From contig NZ_LOHS01000061.1 in assembly GCF_001642995.1 (NCBI RefSeq), forward strand, positions 62,001 through 126,000: a DNA stretch of 64,000 nucleotides. The letters run 5' to 3'. The translations under genes and the position numbers were made by a program. The notes beneath the pieces are model-generated. The model did not search any database. It was not told the origin of the DNA and saw nothing but the letters and a program-made list of their open reading frames with translations. Shown here in pieces: positions 17,285 through 25,520 of this stretch. The DNA comes from Streptomyces jeddahensis. GTDB taxonomy: Bacteria > Actinomycetota > Actinomycetes > Streptomycetales > Streptomycetaceae. The number at the start of each line of letters is the position of its first letter. Within the stretch, counting starts at the first letter, position 1.

Positions 17285-18772
17285 ATGCCCCGTGTGACCC
17301 CCTCTGAGCATGGGCTCGCCCGTCCGGGCCTTCCGACCGACCTGGACGAGGCCGTCCACCGCTGCCTCGTCGCGGGGTTCGACGGCACCATGACCGTCCC
17401 CGACACCCTGAAGCGGCTCATCGACCGCGGTCTCGGCGGCGTCATCCTGTTCACGCGGAACGTGCGCGACGCGGAACAGGTCCGCCGGCTCACCGACACG
17501 CTGCGGGCGTTCCGCCCGGACGTGCTGGTGGCCATCGACAACGAGGGCGGCGGCATCGGTCACCTGGTGGGCGCGGGCGCGCCCGAGGTACCCGGCTCCT
17601 GGGCCCTCGGCGTCGTCGACGACACCCGGCTCACCGCCCGGTGCGCCGACGCGCTGGCCGGACACCTGGCCTCGCTCGGAATCACCGCCTCCTACGCCCC
17701 GGTCGCGGACCTGCAGCACCAGCCGCGCAACCCGATCGTGCGCACCCGTTCCTTCGGCGCCGACCCCGACCTGGTCTCCCGCCACCTGCGTGCCTGGATC
17801 ACCGCCACCGAGGCGCGCGGGATCGCCTCCTGCGCCAAGCACTTCCCGGGCCACGGCGGCACCGTCACCGACAGCCACCATGAGACGGCGGTCGACCCGC
17901 GGCCGTATGACGAGCTCGACCTCGGCCCCTTCCGGGCCGCCGTCGCGGCGGGTGTGCCGATGCTGATGAGCGCGCACGTCGTCTTCCCGGCGCTCGACCC
18001 GGACCGGCCCGCCACGCTCAGCCCCCGCATCCTGAGCGGCCTGCTCCGCGATGAACTCGGCTTCGACGGCGTCCTGGTCAGCGACGCCCTGGAGATGAAG
18101 GCGATCGCCGATCGCTACGGCGAGGCGGCCGGCGCGCGGCTCGCACTCGCCGCGGGCGCCGACCAGGTCATCGTCGCCGTCCCGGACCTGGGCACCACGC
18201 TCGCCTGCCGGGACGCGGTGTGCGAGGCGCTCGGCAGCGGTGCCCTGCCGGCGGAGCGCGTGGCGCGGGCCGCGGCACGGGTGCGCCGCCTGGCCGAGCG
18301 GTACGCGACTCCGGCGGCCGCCGTCGCCGACTGGGACGGCGCGGCCGGGCTGGAGGCCGCGCGCCTGGCGGTGCGGAGCCGCCCCGGCCCTGGGCCCGTA
18401 CGGGGCGCCCACGTCGTCGACCTGTTCCCGCCGCCGCACCCCGCGCTCAACTGGGGCGGCGAGGACCTGCTGACCGAACTGGGCGCCGTCGACCCCACGG
18501 CCACCGGTACGACGGTCGCCGGGCAGCCGGACGACCCCGCGGCCCTCGCTGCCGCCGTCCTGCGCCGGGCCAAGGGTGTGCCCCTGGTCGTCGCCACGTA
18601 CGACGCCGGGCTTCACCCCTGGCAGGTGCACGTGCGGGACACCCTGCTGGCCGCGCGGCCGGACGCGGTACGGGTGTCCACCGGGATGCCGGAGGACCGG
18701 GACGTCCTGTGCTCGTACGGACGCGGCCGCGCGAACCTGCGGGCGCTGGCGGAGGCCCTGACCGGGGCGTGA
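17285..18772 (+). CDS. Glycoside hydrolase family 3, NagZ-like beta-N-acetylglucosaminidase
   Basis: 495 residues, ATG 17285. The TIM barrel carries the GH3 hexosaminidase signature KHFPGHGGTVTDSHHE (about 183-198; its Asp/His pair acts as general acid/base) and the nucleophile Asp in LVSDALEMKAI. A short C-terminal alpha/beta domain follows. There is no signal peptide, so it acts in the cytoplasm on imported sugars or muropeptides. Next to mannosidases and a GlcNAc-type kinase it would release beta-linked GlcNAc from trimmed N-glycan cores, though cell-wall recycling is an alternative. TCATCAATCCA just upstream resembles the cluster motif. Confidence 0.88.
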   Translation: MPRVTPSEHGLARPGLPTDLDEAVHRCLVAGFDGTMTVPDTLKRLIDRGLGGVILFTRNVRDAEQVRRLTDTLRAFRPDVLVAIDNEGGGIGHLVGAGAPEVPGSWALGVVDDTRLTARCADALAGHLASLGITASYAPVADLQHQPRNPIVRTRSFGADPDLVSRHLRAWITATEARGIASCAKHFPGHGGTVTDSHHETAVDPRPYDELDLGPFRAAVAAGVPMLMSAHVVFPALDPDRPATLSPRILSGLLRDELGFDGVLVSDALEMKAIADRYGEAAGARLALAAGADQVIVAVPDLGTTLACRDAVCEALGSGALPAERVARAAARVRRLAERYATPAAAVADWDGAAGLEAARLAVRSRPGPGPVRGAHVVDLFPPPHPALNWGGEDLLTELGAVDPTATGTTVAGQPDDPAALAAAVLRRAKGVPLVVATYDAGLHPWQVHVRDTLLAARPDAVRVSTGMPEDRDVLCSYGRGRANLRALAEALTGA

Positions 18773-18780
18773 CCCCGGTC
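18760..18780. terminator. Hairpin between convergent glycosidase genes
   Basis: GACCGGGG (18760-18767) and CCCCGGTC (18773-18780) with a 5-nt loop, spanning the stop codon of the GH3 gene. The convergent GH5-like gene ends at 18794. Confidence 0.5.
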
Positions 18781-18793
18781 AGAACGCCCCGGT

Positions 18794-20035
18794 TCAGAAC
18801 GGTCGTACGACCTCAGTGATTCCCCGTGCCGTCAGGTACGCGGTGTCCTCCGCCCGTCCGGCCAGGACGACCGCAGGGCGTGCGCCCTCCGCGCGCAGCC
18901 GCATCCAGGCCTCGAAGAAGGCGCCGCCCGGACCGGACGCCGAGCGGGTGGCGGGCGTGCAGTCCAGGAGCAGGGCCGTCTCGCGCGGTGACACGGACGG
19001 CGGCTTGGCCCGCAGGTCGGCCACCGTGCCGGCGACGGCGTCCGCGATCGGCTTGGCGCGGCCCGCCGAGTCGAACAGGCCCAGGGTGTACTCGAGTTCG
19101 GGGTAGTCGGCCAGCGAGCGGTCCACGTCGTGGGAGCACCACCAGGTCACGCCCCACAGCCCTGTGCATCCGGCCGCGTTCAGCAGTGTCGCGCGGGCGA
19201 ACTCCGGGGCGTCGGCCGCCGGGATGTGCGGCTCGGGCGCTCCGGTCTCCTGGACCCAGACCGGGCGGGCGGGGTCGTCGGCGTAGGCCTTGGCGAGCTC
19301 CGTGCCGTACTCGGCGAGGTGCAGCACCTGCGGGGAGCGGGGGCCGTAGCGCCGCGCGCAGTCGCCCGAGAACACCCAGGGGTGGACGGTCGTCAGGTCG
19401 CCCTTGCGCGCGGACGCCTCGGGCGTGAAGGGATGGTCGTCGCCGTACCAGGCGGCGTCGTAGGCGGAGTGCGTGGCGAGCTGGCCCTGGCGCAGGCACT
19501 CGCGGGCCGCGGACAGCAGCGTGTCGAGGTAGTGGTCCACCTCGTCCACCGTCACCGGGTTGTGTTCGACCAGGTTGTTGAGCTCGTTGCCGAGCTGGAG
19601 CCCGATGAGGTTGGGGCGGCCGGCGAGGGCGCGACCGAGCGTACGCAGCAGATCCGCCTGCGCCTCGATCGCCTCGGGGTCCGTGAACACGTTGCGGTGG
19701 TGCCAGCTGCGGGTCCACTCCGGGTAGAAGTCGAAGCTGGACAGATGGCCCTGTACGCCGTCCACGAGGACGTCGAGACCGGCCTCGGCCGCCAGGTCGA
19801 CCAGCTGCGCCAGCTGGTCCACCGCGGTGGTGCGGATGAGGGTGCGGTTGGGCTGCAGGAGCGGCCAGAGGTGGAAGACCCGGACGTGGTCGAGGCCGAG
19901 CCCGGCGATCTGCGCCAGGTCCTCGCGCGCGTGCCCCGCGTCGAAGTCGTGCCAGGCGTGGAACCAGCCGCGGCGGGGGGTGTAGTTGACGCCGAACCGC
20001 AGTGCGGCACCGGCGGACAGGTGCGGACTACTGAT
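18794..20035 (-). CDS. GH5-like (cellulase-fold) glycosidase, possible beta-mannosidase
   Basis: 413 residues if translation starts at 20035. The protein clearly begins before the first standard start codon (GTG 19822): RFGVNYTPRRGWFHAWHDFD and LDHVRVFHLWPLLQP are the first barrel strands. An ideal site (GAGGAGG) sits upstream of codon 20035, which reads ATC; the in-frame stop at 20152 leaves no ATG, GTG or TTG between. The acid/base Glu is in QLGNELNN and the nucleophile Glu in PVWVQETGAPEP. GH5_18-type beta-mannosidases pair with GH38 enzymes in N-glycan clusters, which suggests the role. There is no signal peptide. Confidence 0.8.
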   Translation of the reverse strand: MSSPHLSAGAALRFGVNYTPRRGWFHAWHDFDAGHAREDLAQIAGLGLDHVRVFHLWPLLQPNRTLIRTTAVDQLAQLVDLAAEAGLDVLVDGVQGHLSSFDFYPEWTRSWHHRNVFTDPEAIEAQADLLRTLGRALAGRPNLIGLQLGNELNNLVEHNPVTVDEVDHYLDTLLSAARECLRQGQLATHSAYDAAWYGDDHPFTPEASARKGDLTTVHPWVFSGDCARRYGPRSPQVLHLAEYGTELAKAYADDPARPVWVQETGAPEPHIPAADAPEFARATLLNAAGCTGLWGVTWWCSHDVDRSLADYPELEYTLGLFDSAGRAKPIADAVAGTVADLRAKPPSVSPRETALLLDCTPATRSASGPGGAFFEAWMRLRAEGARPAVVLAGRAEDTAYLTARGITEVVRPF

Positions 20036-20168
20036 GGGGTCCTCCTCGAAAGCGGGCGCGACGAAGGGGCCTCTCTGAGACGGACGGAGCGGCGGACGCG
20101 CAGACGCGCGGCCACGGTCACCGGTCGGCCCTTGCCTCCTGCGAATGTATCAACCACCATGGCCGCCA

Positions 20169-21155
20169 ATGAATAGTGATTTCAACCAGGGCTATGTGGT
20201 CGGTGTGGACGCCGGCGGCACCCGCACGCGTGCCGTCCTGGCGGACGCACGCGACGGCCGGCCACGGACCGAGGGCGCCGCCGGGCCCGGCAACGCCCTG
20301 ACCGTCCCGGTGCCCGAGCTCACCGACCACCTCGCCGAGGCCATCGGCCACGCCGTGCCGGAACCGCTGCGCGGCCGGGTGGTGGCGGTGGCGGGCGGAT
20401 TCGCAGGGGCCTCACGGACCGCCGCCGACGAACCCGGCCGACTGAGGGCGCACTCAGCCCTCTCCGCCGCACTGCAAAGGCTGGGCATCGCCGCCGGGGC
20501 GGTCGAGATCTGCAGCGACATCGAGGCGGCGTTCGCCTCAGCGCCCGGCCACCCCGCCGACGGCCTCGCGCTGGTTGCCGGCACCGGCGCGGTCGCGGCC
20601 CGCATCACCGGACGCGTGTGCACGGCCACCGCGGGCGGCGACGGCTGGCTGCTCGGCGACGACGGCAGCGGCTTCTGGATCGGCCGTGACGCGGTCCGCG
20701 CGGCACTGCGCTCGGCAGACGGCCGCGGCGGCCCCACAGCGCTGGCCGCCTCGGTCGGGCGGGCACTGGGCCTGCCGGGCGACGTGCTGCCGTACGACGA
20801 CGCGGCGTGGACCCGAGCGCAGCGCGAGGCCTATCGCATGCACCTGCTCCCCGCCGTCATGGCCCAGCAGCCGATCCGGCTCGCCCGGCTCGCGCCCCTG
20901 GCGGCCGATGCCGCCCGGAACAAGGACCCGGTCGCTGAGGCGATCCTCGCGGAGGCCACCGGCCACCTCGTCGACACCGTCCGCGCCCTCGACCCGCGCG
21001 CCGGTGAGCGGATCGTCGCCACCGGCGGCCTGCTCGGCCCGGACGGCCCGCTGACGCCCCTCCTGACCGACCGTCTGCGCCCCCTCGGGCTGGACCTCGA
21101 CTGGGTGGCCGACGGCTCCCGGGGCGCCGTGGCACTCGCGCGCCTGGCCCTCTGA
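20169..21155 (+). CDS. N-acetylglucosamine kinase-like protein (BadF/BadG/BcrA/BcrD ATPase family)
   Basis: 328 residues from ATG 20169; ATG 20145 and a GTG near 20195 are alternatives. The phosphate-binding VGVDAGGTRTRAVLAD, LVAGTGAVAARI and GGDGWLLGDDGSGFWIGRDA are the signatures of GlcNAc/glucosamine kinases of this fold. It would phosphorylate a liberated amino sugar with ATP in the cytoplasm. Divergent from the GH5-like gene across 133 bp and 41 bp before a GH3 gene, it fits the role of trapping GlcNAc from the glycan core. The precise sugar is inferred. Confidence 0.85.
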   Translation: MNSDFNQGYVVGVDAGGTRTRAVLADARDGRPRTEGAAGPGNALTVPVPELTDHLAEAIGHAVPEPLRGRVVAVAGGFAGASRTAADEPGRLRAHSALSAALQRLGIAAGAVEICSDIEAAFASAPGHPADGLALVAGTGAVAARITGRVCTATAGGDGWLLGDDGSGFWIGRDAVRAALRSADGRGGPTALAASVGRALGLPGDVLPYDDAAWTRAQREAYRMHLLPAVMAQQPIRLARLAPLAADAARNKDPVAEAILAEATGHLVDTVRALDPRAGERIVATGGLLGPDGPLTPLLTDRLRPLGLDLDWVADGSRGAVALARLAL

Positions 21156-21196
21156 CCGAACCGCACGAACTCGTCCTCACGAAAGGGACCGGCCGC

Positions 21197-23572
21197 ATGC
21201 CGATTCCAGAACCCATGGCCGCCGTGGCCGACCAGCCGCCCTCCGGCGAGGACAGCCGCCCCCTCTACCGGGACCCGGCCGCCCCTGTCGACGCCCGCGT
21301 CCGCGACCTGCTCTCCCGTATGACCCTGAAGGAGAAGGTGGGTCAGCTCAACCAGCGGATGTACGGCTGGAAGGCCTACCGCCGCACTCCGGACGGCTTC
21401 GAGCTGACCGACGCGCTGTACGCCGAGACGGAGCGCTTCGCCGGACTCGGCGCCCTGTACGGGCTGTTCCGCGCCGACGCCTGGTCGGGAGTCGACCACA
21501 CCACCGGAGCCGGGGCGGCGGACAGCGCCGCGCTGGCCGACATGGTGCAGCGCCACGTCATGGAGCGCAGCCGGCTCGGCATCCCGGTGCTCTTCGTCGA
21601 GGAGGTGCCGCACGGCCACATGGCACTGGACGGGACGGTCCTTCCCGTCAACCTGGCCGTCGGCGCCACCTGGGACCCGGCCCTGTACGAACGCGCCGCC
21701 GCCCACGCAGCCGCCGAACTGCGGGCCCGCGGCGGCCATGTCGCCCTCGTCTCCGCACTGGACATCGTCCGCGATCCGCGCTGGGGCCGTACCGAGGAGT
21801 GCTTCGGTGAGGACCCGCACCTGGCGGCCCGGCTCACCGAGGCGCTCGTCCACGGAATGCAGGGCCAACCCGCCGGACCGCACGAGCTCTTCGCCGACGA
21901 CAAGGCCCCCGTCGTCCTCAAGCACTTCGCCGGGCAGGGTGCCACCATCGGCGGCCGCAACTCCGCCGAGTCCGAACTCGGCCTCCGGGAACTCCACGAG
22001 ATCCACCTCCCCGCCGCGCGTGCCGGAGTCCGCGCCGGAGCCGCCGCCGTCATGGCCGCGTACAACGAGGTCGACGGACAGCCGTGCTCCGGCAACCGGG
22101 CTCTGCTCCACGAACTGCTCCGCCGCCGCTGGGGTTTCGAGGGTCTGGTCATGGCGGACGGCCTGGCCGTCGACCGGCTGGCCCGGATCAGCGGCGACAC
22201 GGTCTCCGCGGGAGCCCTGGCCCTGAACTCGGGTGTCGACCTCAGCCTGTGGGACGAGGGGTTCACCCGTCTCGAGGAGGCCGTCGAGCGCGGTCTCGTA
22301 CGCGACGGCGCGCTCGATGCCGCCGTGGCCCGCGTCCTGACCCTGAAGTTCCGTCTCGGCCTCTTCGAACGACCGTATGCCGCGGACCGGCTGACCACCC
22401 CGGCGCCCCCTGCCGCCCATGGCAGGGAACTGAGCACCGCCCTCGCGCGGAGCGCGGTGACTCTCCTCCACGACGAAGGCCGCGTACTGCCCGTCTCTTC
22501 CAACGTCTCCCGCATCGCCGTCCTGGGCCCACACGCCGCCACCACCGCCCACCAGCTCGGCGACTACACGGCCCCGCAACACCCCGGCACCGGCACCAGC
22601 GTGCTCGACGCGCTGCGCCGTCTCGCCCCGCCGGGCGTCGACATCCGCCATGCCCGCGGCTGCGCGCTCACCGGCGGTGACCTCTCCGGCATCCCGGACG
22701 CGGTCGCGGCGGCCGGCGCATCCGACCTCGCCGTGCTCGTCCTGGGCGGCAGCAGCGCCCGTACGCCCGAGACGGGCTTCGCCGCCAACGGTGCTGCTCT
22801 CCAAGGCGTTTCCGAGATGACCTGCGGAGAGGGCGTCGATCTCGCCGGACTGCGGCTCGGTGAGGCCCAGTACGCGCTGCTGGACGCGGTCACGGCGACG
22901 GGTACGCCCACGGTGGTGGTCCTGGTGCAGGGCCGCCCGCACGCCGTCCCGGAGGCGGCGGAGCGTGCGGCGGCGCTGCTGACCGCCTGGTATCCCGGCC
23001 CCTGGGGCGGCGAGGCGATCGCCGAGGTGCTGCTCGGCCACGCGGATCCGGTGGGCAGGCTGCCCGTCTCCATCCCGCGTTCGGCCGGGCAGCTGCCGGT
23101 CTACTACAACCACAAGGACACCGAGTACGGGAACTACGTGGACGCCGGCGCACGGCCGCTGTACTCCTTCGGGCACGGACTGTCGTACACGCGTTTCGCT
23201 TACGGAGTGCCGCGCCTGTCGCACGACACGGCCGCCGCGGCAGGGCTGAACACCGGTGCGGAAGCGCCGACATGCGATGTGGAGGTGGCCAACACGGGGA
23301 CACGGCACGGCCGGACCATCGTCCAGGTGTACGTCCGGCGGCTCACGACCCCCGTGTGGCCGCGGACCCTCGAGCTGCGGGCCTTCCGGAGCGTGGACCT
23401 CGCCCCCGGAGAATGGCGCACGGTCTCCATCGCGCTGGGCCGTGACGAACTCGCACAGGTGAGCGGGGACTTGGAAACGGCCGTCCTGCCGGGCACGGTG
23501 GAGATCCGAGTGGCCGAGTCGTCCTCGGCCGCGCTCGGCGCCGTACCGGCCGTTCTGCGCATCACCGGGTGA
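21197..23572 (+). CDS. Glycoside hydrolase family 3 beta-glycosidase (beta-glucosidase/xylosidase type)
   Basis: 791 residues, ATG 21197 behind AAAGGGA. Domains in order: GH3 barrel (about 25-350) with KHFAGQG and the nucleophile Asp in LVMADGLAVDR (about 321), a GH3 C-terminal alpha/beta sandwich (about 410-640) and a fibronectin-III-like domain (about 680-780, VANTGTRHGRTIVQVYVRR). There is no signal peptide, so it is intracellular. The specificity is not readable; in this cluster a beta-linked hexose or hexosamine released after import is likely. The gene's last codons form half of a large palindrome shared with the convergent permease gene. Confidence 0.88.
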   Translation: MPIPEPMAAVADQPPSGEDSRPLYRDPAAPVDARVRDLLSRMTLKEKVGQLNQRMYGWKAYRRTPDGFELTDALYAETERFAGLGALYGLFRADAWSGVDHTTGAGAADSAALADMVQRHVMERSRLGIPVLFVEEVPHGHMALDGTVLPVNLAVGATWDPALYERAAAHAAAELRARGGHVALVSALDIVRDPRWGRTEECFGEDPHLAARLTEALVHGMQGQPAGPHELFADDKAPVVLKHFAGQGATIGGRNSAESELGLRELHEIHLPAARAGVRAGAAAVMAAYNEVDGQPCSGNRALLHELLRRRWGFEGLVMADGLAVDRLARISGDTVSAGALALNSGVDLSLWDEGFTRLEEAVERGLVRDGALDAAVARVLTLKFRLGLFERPYAADRLTTPAPPAAHGRELSTALARSAVTLLHDEGRVLPVSSNVSRIAVLGPHAATTAHQLGDYTAPQHPGTGTSVLDALRRLAPPGVDIRHARGCALTGGDLSGIPDAVAAAGASDLAVLVLGGSSARTPETGFAANGAALQGVSEMTCGEGVDLAGLRLGEAQYALLDAVTATGTPTVVVLVQGRPHAVPEAAERAAALLTAWYPGPWGGEAIAEVLLGHADPVGRLPVSIPRSAGQLPVYYNHKDTEYGNYVDAGARPLYSFGHGLSYTRFAYGVPRLSHDTAAAAGLNTGAEAPTCDVEVANTGTRHGRTIVQVYVRRLTTPVWPRTLELRAFRSVDLAPGEWRTVSIALGRDELAQVSGDLETAVLPGTVEIRVAESSSAALGAVPAVLRITG

Positions 23573-23594
23573 TACGCAGAACGGCCGGTACGGC
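23540..23594. terminator. 55-bp near-perfect palindrome at convergent gene ends
   Basis: 20-bp arms (23540-23559 and 23575-23594) are perfectly complementary, then after one mismatch six more pairs continue toward the centre (ATCACC/GGTGAT). The stop codon of the GH3 gene lies inside it, and the permease gene ends at 23600. A strong bidirectional terminator is the simplest role. Confidence 0.7.
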
Positions 23595-23599
23595 CCGGC

Positions 23600-24505
23600 T
23601 CAGAACTTCACCGCCCCCGACGCGACGCCCTTGTAGAACCACCGCTGCGTGATGACGAACAGCACCAGCACCGGAATGAGCGAGATCACCGACCCGGCCA
23701 TCACCACCCGCTGGTCGTAGCCGAACGACGACGTCTGCAGCCGGGCCAGTCCCAGCGTGAGAGTGAGGTTCTCCTCGGAGCGCAGCACGATCAGCGGCCA
23801 CAGGAAATCGTCCCAGGCGGCGATGAAGGTGTTGATGGCGACGACCGACATCGAACCCAGGGCGCTGGGCAGGTACAGGTACCGGAAGCGCTGCCATTCC
23901 CCGGCCCCGTCGAGCATGGCCGAGTCCTCGATCTCCCGGGGAACGGCGAGGAACGCGGCGCGCATGACGAGGACGTTGATGGCGCCGACGAAGCCCGGCA
24001 GCCACACGCCGACCAGGCTGTCGACCAGTCCCAGGTCCCGGACGCTCAGGAAGAGCGACACCATGATCGCTTCGAACGGGAACATCATCGAGGCGATCAG
24101 CAGCAGCCAGACCCCTTTCGCGCCCCGCCACGCCGGCTTGGAGAGCATGTAGCCGGCCATGGTGGAGAACAGCAGCTGGCTGACGAGCGACAGCACCACC
24201 ACGATCATGCTGTTCCCGATGTACGTCGCCACCGGCACCTGGTCGAAGACCTGCTCGTACGCCCGCAGCGTCGGGTGCTGCGGCAGGAGGGAGGCGTCTG
24301 CGCCGAAGACGTCCTCCGTCGTCGACTTCAGCGAGGTCAGGAACTGCCACAGCAGCGGACCGACGGTGATCGCCAGCACGAACAGCAGCAGGAGGTAGCG
24401 GACCACGAGCTCGCGGGGGCGTCCGTAGTCCCGCCAGCGAAAGCGCCGCCGCGCGGGCCGCGGAGCGGCCGGGGTGCCGGTGGCCGCCGGAGTGCTCGTG
24501 GTCAT
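23600..24505 (-). CDS. Carbohydrate ABC transporter permease (MalG type)
   Basis: 301 residues with six membrane segments. The cytoplasmic EAA loop reads IEDSAMLDGAGEWQRFRYLYLP, the docking site for an ATPase. It starts with a four-base overlap (ATGA) on the partner permease, so the two are co-translated. No ATPase gene is in this cluster; streptomycete sugar importers of this class share the multiple-sugar ATPase MsiK encoded elsewhere. It forms the inner-membrane channel of the importer whose binding protein is encoded first in the operon. Confidence 0.92.
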   Translation of the reverse strand: MTTSTPAATGTPAAPRPARRRFRWRDYGRPRELVVRYLLLLFVLAITVGPLLWQFLTSLKSTTEDVFGADASLLPQHPTLRAYEQVFDQVPVATYIGNSMIVVVLSLVSQLLFSTMAGYMLSKPAWRGAKGVWLLLIASMMFPFEAIMVSLFLSVRDLGLVDSLVGVWLPGFVGAINVLVMRAAFLAVPREIEDSAMLDGAGEWQRFRYLYLPSALGSMSVVAINTFIAAWDDFLWPLIVLRSEENLTLTLGLARLQTSSFGYDQRVVMAGSVISLIPVLVLFVITQRWFYKGVASGAVKF

Positions 24506-25518
24506 TCCTCATCCCCTCTGGTGAGGCGCTGCGCCAGCAGCGTGAGGCCCAGGGTCAGTACGAAGAGGGCGACGCTGACCGCGGCGCCGTACCCGGCGTT
24601 GCCGCTCAGCGGATCGAGTCCGACGTCGCGGATGTAGAAGGGCAGGGTGCGGGCCTGGCCGCCGGGGCCGCCGGTGGGGCTGCCGAGCATGTAGATCTCG
24701 GTGAACACCCGCAGCGAGCCGATGCCCGTCAACACGCCGACCAGCAGCATCGTCTGCCGCACGCCCGGCACGGTGACGTGCCAGAAGCGCCGGACCGGGC
24801 CCGCGCCGTCCATGGCCGCCGCCTCGTGCAGGTCCTTCGAGACGTTTCCCAGCGCGGCGAGGTAGAAGATCATGTACCAGCCGAGCCCCTTCCACAGCGT
24901 CAGACCCATCGCGGACAGCAGGATCAGCCACGAATCGGACAGGAAGGGGATCGCGTCTCTGATCAGATGCGCCTTCTCCAGCCAGGTGTTGATCAGTCCG
25001 TCGTCCTTGAGCAGCCACTGCCAGCTCAGTCCGACGACCACGCTGGAGGCGATCACCGGCGTGTAGAAGGCGGACCGGAAGAACCCGATGCCCGGCAGCT
25101 GCTTCTCCACCAGCACGGCGAGCAGCAGCGGCAGCAGCACCATCAGCGGCACCACGATCAGCGCGTACAGCAGACTGTTGCGGGTGGCCAGCCAGAAGTC
25201 GTCGTCGCCGAGCATGCGGGTGTAGTTGGACAGCCCCACGAAGTGCGCCACTCCGCCGAGCGGCTTGGCGTCGGTGAACGACAGCACCAGGGTGTTGAGG
25301 AACGGGAACACACCGAAGCCCGCCGCGCACACGATGGCGGGAAGGGTCCACAGCCAGGGCAGCCACCAGCGGCGGTACAGGGCCGCGCCGTTGGCGTCCC
25401 CTGTGGGGCCGGGCCGCAGCGCCCGGCCCAGATGCCGCAGACGGCCCCGGGCCGGGCCCGGTACGGCGCTGCTCGCCGTACCGGGCCCGGCCGTCGGCTT
25501 CGCGATCTGCGTCACCAC
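24502..25518 (-). CDS. Carbohydrate ABC transporter permease (MalF type)
   Basis: 338 residues. A long Gly/Ala/Arg-rich cytoplasmic N-terminus (about 1-50) precedes six membrane helices, and the EAA loop LHEAAAMDGAGPVRRFWHVTVP lies at about 233-254. The start is GTG 25518, two bases after the stop of the binding-protein gene; GTG 25515 is equally possible. It pairs with the downstream MalG-type subunit. Confidence 0.92.
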   Translation of the reverse strand: MVTQIAKPTAGPGTASSAVPGPARGRLRHLGRALRPGPTGDANGAALYRRWWLPWLWTLPAIVCAAGFGVFPFLNTLVLSFTDAKPLGGVAHFVGLSNYTRMLGDDDFWLATRNSLLYALIVVPLMVLLPLLLAVLVEKQLPGIGFFRSAFYTPVIASSVVVGLSWQWLLKDDGLINTWLEKAHLIRDAIPFLSDSWLILLSAMGLTLWKGLGWYMIFYLAALGNVSKDLHEAAAMDGAGPVRRFWHVTVPGVRQTMLLVGVLTGIGSLRVFTEIYMLGSPTGGPGGQARTLPFYIRDVGLDPLSGNAGYGAAVSVALFVLTLGLTLLAQRLTRGDEE

Positions 25519-25520
25519 GG

